Shown: positions 1-5,004 of the stretch, piece after piece
Layout of the letters: each line of letters opens with the position of its first letter
How positions within the stretch are numbered: position 1 is the stretch's first letter
Assembly (NCBI GenBank): GCA_025964455.1
Contig: JAOPYU010000254.1
Span: 1-6,806 of the forward strand
Source: Thermoleophilia bacterium
GTDB taxonomy: Bacteria; Actinomycetota; Thermoleophilia; Gaiellales; SKUG01
Direction of reading: 5' to 3'
Length of the DNA: 6,806 nucleotides
The notes under the pieces: model-generated
Seen by the model: the letters and a program-made list of their open reading frames with translations, nothing else
Told to the model about the DNA's origin: nothing
Databases searched by the model: none
Translations under genes and position numbers: made by a program

Positions 1-475
1 TCAGCCACCCGCAGCACACGGTCGAGATCTTCTGGTCCAGGTCGCCCTCGTAGCGCCACTTGGTCTCGCCCGACTCCACGTCGATCGCGAACACGTCGTC
101 CTCGCCGGTGGAGACGTAGATCGTGCCGTTGTAGACGAGCGGCTGTGACTCGTGCGAGTACTTGGCGGCCGTGGCGGAGGCGAGGTCCGCCTTCCAGACG
201 CCCTTGAGGTCCTTGACGTTGGTGTCGTTGATCTTGGTCAGCGGCGAATAGCGCTGGTTGTAGACCGAGCCGCCGTTGGTGATCCAGTGCTTCGTGGGCT
301 GGCGCGTCAGGTAATCACCATTGAACGCCGGGAAGGTCGCGGGGTACTTGAGCGCCTTCTGCGTGCCACCATCTCCGTCTCCGTCCCCACCGTCATCGCC
401 GCACGCGACGGCGAGCAGGGCAGTGGCGACGAGCAGCACGATCGCTGTGATCGCGCGACGAAGCGTGGAATGCAT
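1..475 (-). CDS. PQQ-dependent alcohol dehydrogenase-like lipoprotein, N-terminal part (cut by window edge)
   Basis: 158 residues are visible, running off the left edge. Seen: residues 1-24 form a basic start (MHSTLRR) and a hydrophobic stretch ending LLAVAC, a lipobox-like site with Cys25, so export and lipid anchoring are likely. An acidic Gly/Asp linker follows (26-37). The mature part has the quinoprotein entry pattern NQRYSPLTKIN (73-83), a first beta-propeller blade (QPLVYNGTIYVSTGEDDVFAID, about 111-132, then SGETKWRYEG) and adjacent cysteines Cys154-Cys155 in TVCCGW. Known: methanol/ethanol-type PQQ dehydrogenases carry a vicinal disulfide beside the PQQ at this point, so the protein probably oxidises an alcohol outside the membrane. 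Start choice: ATG at 475 has AGAAGGA (484-490) eight bases upstream and begins the signal peptide. The catalytic Asp and metal ligands lie outside the window, so substrate and activity cannot be judged. A non-enzymatic PQQ-like propeller is the main alternative, but the Cys pair argues against it. Confidence 0.85.
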   Translation of the reverse strand, partial: MHSTLRRAITAIVLLVATALLAVACGDDGGDGDGDGGTQKALKYPATFPAFNGDYLTRQPTKHWITNGGSVYNQRYSPLTKINDTNVKDLKGVWKADLASATAAKYSHESQPLVYNGTIYVSTGEDDVFAIDVESGETKWRYEGDLDQKISTVCCGWL

Positions 476-675
476 GGCGATGATCCTTCTGGTTCGAACA
501 GGGGCGCGGCACGGACTGGCGCGGCGCCATTCGGCACGTGCCTACCTCGTTGTGGCCGTGGTGTAACACGAAACTTGCGCGAACTGGTGACTGCTCGGAC
601 GGTCGAACGAAACCGGGGCCGAAGCTCGCGCAGGATCGGTCGTTTTCCGGGCGCATCGACGGGGACACGCAGGGC
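476..675. promoter_or_regulatory. Divergent intergenic region between the PQQ dehydrogenase-like gene and the ligD operon
   Basis: These 200 bases separate two divergent genes and must hold both promoters. No convincing -35/-10 pair could be assigned on either strand. The least GC-rich patch is around 561-575 (GTGTAACACGAAACT) and is the likeliest core-promoter location. Short perfect palindromes are present: GTTCGAAC (492-499), TGGCGCGGCGCCA (517-529, 6-bp arms), GGCACGTGCC (533-542) and GTGTAACAC (561-569). In DNA this GC-rich some palindromes arise by chance. No actinobacterial SOS box (CGAAC-N4-GTTCG type) was seen. Confidence 0.5.
484..490 (-). promoter_or_regulatory. Ribosome binding site of the PQQ dehydrogenase-like gene
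   Basis: The minus strand reads AGAAGGA, with eight bases to the ATG at 475. This purine-rich Shine-Dalgarno sequence supports that start. Confidence 0.7.
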
Positions 676-2199
676 ATGGCTCCACGATCCCTCTCCGACT
701 ACGACGCCAAGCGCGACTTCAGCGCCACGCCCGAACCGCGCGGCGCCAAGCGCTCCGGCCGCACGAAGGCGCCGCGGTTCGTCGTGCAGGAACACGACGC
801 GACCGCCATGCACTGGGACCTGCGCCTCGAGCACGAGGGGGTCCTGCTCAGCTGGGCGGTCCCGAAGGGGCTGCCGCTCGTGCCCAAGCAGAACCGGCTC
901 GCGATCAGGACCGAGGATCACCCGCTCGAGTACCTCGACTTCGAGGGTGACATCCCGGAGGGCAACTACGGCGCCGGGCACATGAAGATCTGGGACCACG
1001 GCACCTATGAGCTGGAGGAGCTGGCGCTCGAGGACGGCAAGGTCCACATGCGCCTGGACGGCGAGCGCGTGCACGGGCGCTACGTGCTCGTGCGCACCAA
1101 GGGCGGCGATGGCGAGAAGGAGCAATGGCTCGTGCGACGACTGGATCCGCCGGAGGACCCGGCACGCGAAGCGATGCCGGAGGCGATCAAGCCGATGCTG
1201 GCGAAGCTCGGCGACCTGCCTCCGAAGCCCGAGGAGTGGGCGTTCGAGGTCAAGTGGGACGGGATCCGGGCGGTGGTCTACGCCGAGGGCGGACGGCTGC
1301 GGATCGAGACGCGCAACGGGAACGACGTCACCGCGCAGTACCCGGAGCTGGCACGGCTGGGGCGTGCGCTCGGCTCGCACGAGGCGATCCTCGACGGCGA
1401 GATCGTCGCGTTCGACGCGAAGGGCAAGCCGAGTTTCCAGACGCTGCAGTCGCGCCTGGGGCTGACGGCTGCGGCCACGATCAAGACGCGAGCTGCTGCC
1501 ACGCCGGTCCGCTACTTCGCCTTCGACCTCATCTACCTCGATGGGCACGGGCTCGAGGAGCTGCCCTACACCGAACGGCGGCGGATGCTGCGCGAGCTGC
1601 TCGCCGACGACGAGAGCTGGGCGGTACCCGACCACTACGAAGGCGACGGCGAGACCCTGCTGGCGAGCGTCGTGGAGCAGGGCCTCGAAGGCATCATGGC
1701 CAAGCGCCTCGACTCGCCGTACCGCCAGAACAGCCGGGCAGGCGCGTGGCTCAAGATCAAGCGCCAGCAGCGTCAGGAGTTCGTGGTGTGCGGCTGGACC
1801 GAAGGCGAGGGACGTCGGGCCGGGTCGATCGGAGCGCTGCTGCTCGCCTACTACGAGGGCGACGAGCTGCGCTACGCCGGCAGCGTCGGCACCGGCTTCA
1901 CCGATGCGGTGCTGGACGACCTCCACGCGCGTCTCACCAAGCTGGAGCGAAAGACCTCTCCACTCGACATCGGCTCGCCCGACCCCGACAGCCCCGGCAA
2001 GTGGCAGGCGATCCGTGCGCGCGAACGTGGGGTCAAGGCCAAGGGCCAGCGCGTGCACTGGGCGCGGCCGCAGCTGGTCGGCGAGGTGGAGTACACCGAG
2101 TTCACGCGCGACGGGACCCTGCGCCACCCGAGCTTCAAGGGGCTGCGGCCCGACAAGTCCGCGACCGACGTCGTGCGAGAGGACCTTCGCGATGCCTGA
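676..2199 (+). CDS. ligD: LigD-type DNA repair protein: 3'-phosphoesterase plus ATP-dependent DNA ligase domains
   Basis: 507 residues. Known role: end trimming and sealing in bacterial non-homologous end joining with Ku. Phosphoesterase domain at about 30-155: the active-site set known from Pseudomonas LigD is intact as His40, His46, Asp48, Arg50 (MHWDLRLE), His82 and Tyr86 (DHPLEY), with IPEGNYGAG at 93-101. It should remove 3'-phosphates and 3'-ribonucleosides. Ligase domain at about 170-500: motif I EVKWDGIR with AMP-accepting Lys193, DGEIVAFD (240-247), FDLIYLDG (283-290), EGIMAKR (338-344) and WLKIK (358-362). An OB-fold follows (GSIGALLLAYYEGDELRYAG) and ends EVEYTEFTRDG. The polymerase domain is absent and encoded by the next gene, which overlaps by 8 bp. 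Start choice: ATG at 676 fits the family N-terminus (YDAKRDFSATPEP); the frame is open back to GTG 538, but that stretch resembles no LigD. The ribosome site is weak (GGGGA, 661-665). All catalytic residues are present. Confidence 0.96.
   Translation: MAPRSLSDYDAKRDFSATPEPRGAKRSGRTKAPRFVVQEHDATAMHWDLRLEHEGVLLSWAVPKGLPLVPKQNRLAIRTEDHPLEYLDFEGDIPEGNYGAGHMKIWDHGTYELEELALEDGKVHMRLDGERVHGRYVLVRTKGGDGEKEQWLVRRLDPPEDPAREAMPEAIKPMLAKLGDLPPKPEEWAFEVKWDGIRAVVYAEGGRLRIETRNGNDVTAQYPELARLGRALGSHEAILDGEIVAFDAKGKPSFQTLQSRLGLTAAATIKTRAAATPVRYFAFDLIYLDGHGLEELPYTERRRMLRELLADDESWAVPDHYEGDGETLLASVVEQGLEGIMAKRLDSPYRQNSRAGAWLKIKRQQRQEFVVCGWTEGEGRRAGSIGALLLAYYEGDELRYAGSVGTGFTDAVLDDLHARLTKLERKTSPLDIGSPDPDSPGKWQAIRARERGVKAKGQRVHWARPQLVGEVEYTEFTRDGTLRHPSFKGLRPDKSATDVVREDLRDA
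2177..2183 (+). promoter_or_regulatory. Internal ribosome binding site for the LigD polymerase gene
   Basis: GAGAGGA lies inside the last codons of the ligase gene, eight bases before the ATG at 2192. It supports that start and coupled translation of the two LigD proteins. Confidence 0.65.
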
Positions 2200-3184
2200 C
2201 ACCACCGCCCCCGTCTCCGTGGGAACCAAGCGCGACCAGGCGGCGGCGGCGACCGCGCTCGCGGGACTGGCGGACATCACGTCGGGCAGCGAGCTGCGGG
2301 TCGGCAGCGCTCGGATCAAGTTCACCAACGTCGACAAGGTGCTGTATCCCGAGGCCGGATTCACCAAGCTCGACGTGGCACGCTACTACGCCACGATCGC
2401 GCCGGCGCTGCTCGCGCACATGCGCGGGCGGCCGCTCACGCTGAAGCGCTACCCGCACGGCGTGGACGGCGATTTCTTCTACCAGAAGCGCTGCCCCGAA
2501 CATCGCCCGGACTTCGTGCGGACCTCAGGGATGATCGGCGAGCACGATGTGGAGTACTGCCTGCCAGACGACGTCCCGACGCTCATGTGGATGTCCAACC
2601 TCGCGGACCTGGAGATCCACGTGCTGCTGGCCAAGGCCAAGGCCGTGCAGTCGCCGACCGTGATCGCGTTCGACCTGGATCCCGGCGAGGGCGCCGGGAT
2701 CGTCGAGTGCTGCGAGGTCGCGCTGCACCTGCGCCACGTGTTCAGCGACCTGGGTCTCGAGGCCTATCCCAAGACCTCCGGCTCCAAGGGCATCCAGGTG
2801 TACGTGCCGCTCAACGATCCGAAGGTCACCTACGAGCAGACCAAGCCGTTCGCCAAGGCGATGGCCGAGCTGCTCACCCGGCAGTACCCCGACCTGGTGG
2901 TCGCCAAGATGCTCAAGGCGCTGCGTGGCGGCAAGGTGCTCGTGGACTGGAGCCAGAACGACGACCACAAGACCACGGTCTGCGCCTACTCCCTGCGTGC
3001 GAAGTCCCAGCCGACCGTGTCGACGCCGATCACCTGGGACGAGGTCGAGGAAGCACACGACCGCGGCGACCAGACCGCCCTTCGTTTCACGTACGCGGAC
3101 GTGATCGAACGCGTCCACGAGCACGGCGACCTGTTCGCGCCCGTGCTCACCAAGCGTCAGGTGATGCCGACGCTCGGCGGCTGA
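2192..3184 (+). CDS. ligD: LigD-type polymerase/primase domain protein (NHEJ polymerase)
   Basis: 330 residues, the stand-alone polymerase (archaeo-eukaryotic primase-like) module of LigD. Known role: adding ribo- or deoxynucleotides at break ends and filling gaps before ligation. Seen: KFTNVDKVLYPEAGFTK (43-59), MRGRPLTLKRYPHG (77-90), FFYQKRCPEHRPDFV (95-109), the metal-binding pair Asp161/Asp163 in AFDLDPG, SGSKGIQVYVPL (196-207), and the third carboxylate Asp252 in VLVDWSQND, followed by KTTVCAYSLRA. The order matches whole LigD polymerase domains and the length suits a single module. Oddity: the family motif SGxKGxH reads SGSKGIQ, so the conserved His (His710 in Pseudomonas LigD) is Gln202; the other catalytic residues are intact. 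The ATG at 2192 overlaps the ligase stop by 8 bp, in another frame, with a ribosome site in the ligase tail, so the two are co-translated. The first ~40 residues (Ala/Thr-rich) precede the conserved fold. Confidence 0.95.
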   Translation: MPDTTAPVSVGTKRDQAAAATALAGLADITSGSELRVGSARIKFTNVDKVLYPEAGFTKLDVARYYATIAPALLAHMRGRPLTLKRYPHGVDGDFFYQKRCPEHRPDFVRTSGMIGEHDVEYCLPDDVPTLMWMSNLADLEIHVLLAKAKAVQSPTVIAFDLDPGEGAGIVECCEVALHLRHVFSDLGLEAYPKTSGSKGIQVYVPLNDPKVTYEQTKPFAKAMAELLTRQYPDLVVAKMLKALRGGKVLVDWSQNDDHKTTVCAYSLRAKSQPTVSTPITWDEVEEAHDRGDQTALRFTYADVIERVHEHGDLFAPVLTKRQVMPTLGG

Positions 3185-3187
3185 CGG

Positions 3188-3685
3188 CTACCAGCCCCAG
3201 GTACCCGGCCCGCCCTTGATCGGGCCATTGATCCAGCTCGTCTTCCAGCCGCCGTAGAAGTCGCCGGGCTGGGGTTCGACCCGCTCCCCGGCGAGCTCGG
3301 CTCGGCTGACGCGTCCGGGGTAGATGGCGACCCGGCCGGCGAGAGCCTCGAAGCCGGGTCGCGGCTCCGCGTAGCTCCACCCTGCGGCGAGGTAGGCCGT
3401 GCCGTCACTGCCGAGCAGGTCGACGTACTGCGCCGCTCCCTTCCACTCGCACATCGTGGAGCGGTGGGCGGAGCCGGCGATGCAGGTCGGCGCGAAGGCA
3501 GCACGCGGCACGTAGATCGTCGGTGGGTGCCAGGTCTCGAGCACGCGTACCACGTCGGTCGTGTCGACGATGACGTCGTCGCCGAGCCAGATGCGGACGC
3601 GGTCGGTGATGGCCTCGACGCGAGGCGGGCGCGGATACTCGCGCACGTCCTCGGGTGCCCTGTCGGTCGCGGCGGCGTCGTGCAT
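3188..3685 (-). CDS. DUF427 domain-containing protein
   Basis: 165 residues, soluble, no signal peptide or membrane segment. Seen, in order: RPPRVEAI (19-26), DTTDVVRVLETWHPPTIYVP (41-60), STMCEWKGAAQYVDL (76-90), AGWSYAEPRPGFEALAGRVAIYPG (about 101-124, one segment) and the C-terminal signature QPGDFYGGWKTSWINGP followed by GGPGTWGW. These are hallmarks of the DUF427 fold (Pfam also calls it NTP_transf_9), a small beta-rich domain common in actinobacteria. No reaction is firmly established for it, and none is assigned here. The gene ends 3 bp from the LigD polymerase stop (tail to tail) and is divergent from the hemerythrin gene, 51 bp between the two starts. ATG at 3685 is chosen because it fits the usual N-terminal length; the Shine-Dalgarno is weak (AGG seven bases upstream). 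The frame stays open far upstream, but that stretch is antisense to the hemerythrin gene. Confidence 0.9.
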   Translation of the reverse strand: MHDAAATDRAPEDVREYPRPPRVEAITDRVRIWLGDDVIVDTTDVVRVLETWHPPTIYVPRAAFAPTCIAGSAHRSTMCEWKGAAQYVDLLGSDGTAYLAAGWSYAEPRPGFEALAGRVAIYPGRVSRAELAGERVEPQPGDFYGGWKTSWINGPIKGGPGTWGW

Positions 3686-3724
3686 GGGGTGACCTACGCG
3701 CGCGCGAGCGCAGCGGTTGGGACG

Positions 3725-3730
3725 TACACT
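3725..3730 (+). promoter_or_regulatory. Candidate -10 element (TACACT) of a leaderless hemerythrin transcript
   Basis: TACACT matches the TANNNT pattern and ends six bases before the GTG at 3737, which puts the expected transcription start at or next to the start codon. No ribosome site is present at the usual distance and no clear -35 hexamer was found. This is the arrangement of leaderless actinobacterial genes. Confidence 0.4.
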
Positions 3731-3736
3731 GCCGAG

Positions 3737-4285
3737 GTGGACGAGATCGACCTCCGTGCAGCCGAACGCCCTGACGCCCTCACGGGTCGCGTGCTGACGC
3801 CTGCCGAGCAGGGCCCCGGCAACCACCTGCGCCGGGTCCACGACATGTACCGAGGCGAGCTGGAGCTGCTCGAGCGCGTGACCCAGGAGGTGCGCGGCGG
3901 AAGCCGCGAGATCGGCGAGATCCGGGCGACGCTGCACCAGCTCGCCCTCAAGACCAACATCGAGCAGTTCGGCGCGCTGTGTGCGCGCTACTGCCAGATG
4001 GTCGACGTGCACCACCGCATCGAGAGCCACCACATGTTCCCCGCGGTGCGCACGGCGGGCGCGGAGTGGTCGGCCGTCGTCGACCAGCTCGAGCACGAGC
4101 ACGATGTGATCCACCTGCAGCTGCGACGCCTCGACGAGGCGCTCGTCGCGCTGCACGCGGACGCGTCCCACCTGGAGCGCGTCGTGGACGAGGTCGGCGT
4201 CCTCGCCGAGATCCTGCGCTCGCACTTCGGCTACGAGGAGACCCAGCTCGCGGAGCCGCTCGGGATCCTGGGCCTGGGCATCTAG
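3737..4285 (+). CDS. Hemerythrin/HHE cation-binding domain protein
   Basis: 182 residues, predicted all-helical and cytoplasmic. Seen: candidate iron ligands in the right helical order: His30 and His35 (GNHLRRVHD), His92/His93 with Glu96 and His98/His99 (VHHRIESHHMFP), His120-Glu121-His122 and His126 (EHEHDVIH), and His163 with Glu167/Glu168 (SHFGYEE). Known: the HHE fold binds a di-iron or similar metal centre; relatives serve in oxygen, NO or redox sensing, iron handling or repair of iron centres. Which of these applies cannot be told from sequence. The arrangement resembles a stand-alone actinobacterial hemerythrin-domain family (LTPAEQ near the N-terminus, then His and HH..E). Start choice: the first Met lies inside helix 1, past the first His residues, so a GTG is used. 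GTG 3737 is preferred because TACACT sits just upstream; GTG 3689 is the alternative. The stop overlaps the opposing HAD stop within one CTAG. Confidence 0.9.
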   Translation: MDEIDLRAAERPDALTGRVLTPAEQGPGNHLRRVHDMYRGELELLERVTQEVRGGSREIGEIRATLHQLALKTNIEQFGALCARYCQMVDVHHRIESHHMFPAVRTAGAEWSAVVDQLEHEHDVIHLQLRRLDEALVALHADASHLERVVDEVGVLAEILRSHFGYEETQLAEPLGILGLGI

Positions 4286-5004
4286 GACCGACCGGCGATG
4301 ACCGCGGGCAGGTCGCTCCAGCGCTCGACGACCTCGGTGGCGCCGGCAGCTCGCAGCTCCCGGACGCGATCGGGTCGTTCCTGCTCGGCGACGAACGCGA
4401 CGATGCCGATCACGTCAATTCCGCTGGCAGCAGCTGACAGCACGCCCGGTACGGAATCCTCCAGGGCGACCGCGGCGCTCGGGACCAGTGACATCACCGA
4501 CAGTGCATTTTCGTACACGGCCGGATCCGGCTTGCTCCGGGGCTCCGGCAGGGAGTCTTCGGCGCTGAATCGAAGCGAGGGATCGATCCGGCGCGCCAGG
4601 TCGGTCGCCTCGAGTGTCGCATCGATGCGAGCGCGTGCGCTCGAGCTGACCACCGCGAGGTGCATACCGGCTCCGAGCTCGTCGAGCGCGGACTGCACCT
4701 CGGGGTCAGGCTCCAGGATCTTCGCCAGGTGCTGCGTCACGACCTCGCGCTCGCGCTCGATCCAGGCATCGAAGTCAGGCGCGGTCTCCGCTCCACTCGT
4801 GCGCTCGAACAGCTCACGTGAGATGGAGCGGAAGTTGCGCCCCGTCGCGGCACGGCGAAGGCCATCGCCGGTGAAGCTGCCGGGGAACCCGATCTCTCGC
4901 GCGAACTCGTTGACCACGACCGCGGACGCGTCGAAGGCCGGCTCCTCCGACGGGAACAGGGTCCCGTCCGCATCCAGCAACAGCGCCTGTGGAGCTCCGA
5001 TCAC
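4282..5004 (-). CDS. HAD-superfamily phosphatase (beta-phosphoglucomutase/phosphoglycolate-phosphatase-like)
   Basis: 240 residues, soluble. Seen: all four HAD motifs: I, LLLDADGTLF with nucleophile Asp11 and acid/base Asp13; II, VVSSSA with Ser120; III, SKPDP with Lys158; IV, ALEDSVPGV with Glu182/Asp183. A helical cap lies between motifs I and II (about 18-90), placing it in subfamily IA. Known: such enzymes dephosphorylate small sugar or polyol phosphates through an aspartyl-phosphate; some are phosphomutases. Substrate cannot be read from sequence. Its GTG start (5004) overlaps the upstream dehydrogenase stop as GTGA, with GGGAG (5012-5016) seven bases upstream, so the two are co-translated. 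The partner points to a polyol phosphate or sugar-acid phosphate substrate, for example a mannitol- or sorbitol-phosphate type (inference). The stop codon lies in the CTAG shared with the convergent hemerythrin gene. Confidence 0.93.
   Translation of the reverse strand: MIGAPQALLLDADGTLFPSEEPAFDASAVVVNEFAREIGFPGSFTGDGLRRAATGRNFRSISRELFERTSGAETAPDFDAWIEREREVVTQHLAKILEPDPEVQSALDELGAGMHLAVVSSSARARIDATLEATDLARRIDPSLRFSAEDSLPEPRSKPDPAVYENALSVMSLVPSAAVALEDSVPGVLSAAASGIDVIGIVAFVAEQERPDRVRELRAAGATEVVERWSDLPAVIAGRS

Noticed and set aside
538..675. Upstream extension of the ligase gene to GTG 538
   Set aside because: The extra 46 residues do not resemble LigD, while ATG 676 begins at the usual family N-terminus.
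590..675. SOS (LexA) box or ECF-type promoter upstream of ligD
   Set aside because: CGAAC occurs near 604-608 but lacks the paired GTTCG half-site, and no correctly spaced -10 partner was found.
1541..2191. Upstream extension of the polymerase frame inside the ligase gene
   Set aside because: The extension is Arg/Ser-rich low-complexity sequence read from the ligase gene in the wrong frame. The conserved polymerase fold begins after ATG 2192.
307..2367. A 686-codon open frame on the minus strand, antisense to the ligase gene
   Set aside because: It lies opposite a gene with complete ligase and phosphoesterase motifs and also covers part of the PQQ dehydrogenase-like gene in another frame. 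Its translation (rich in Val, Leu, Arg, Ala) shows no domain. Long antisense frames are expected in high-GC genes.
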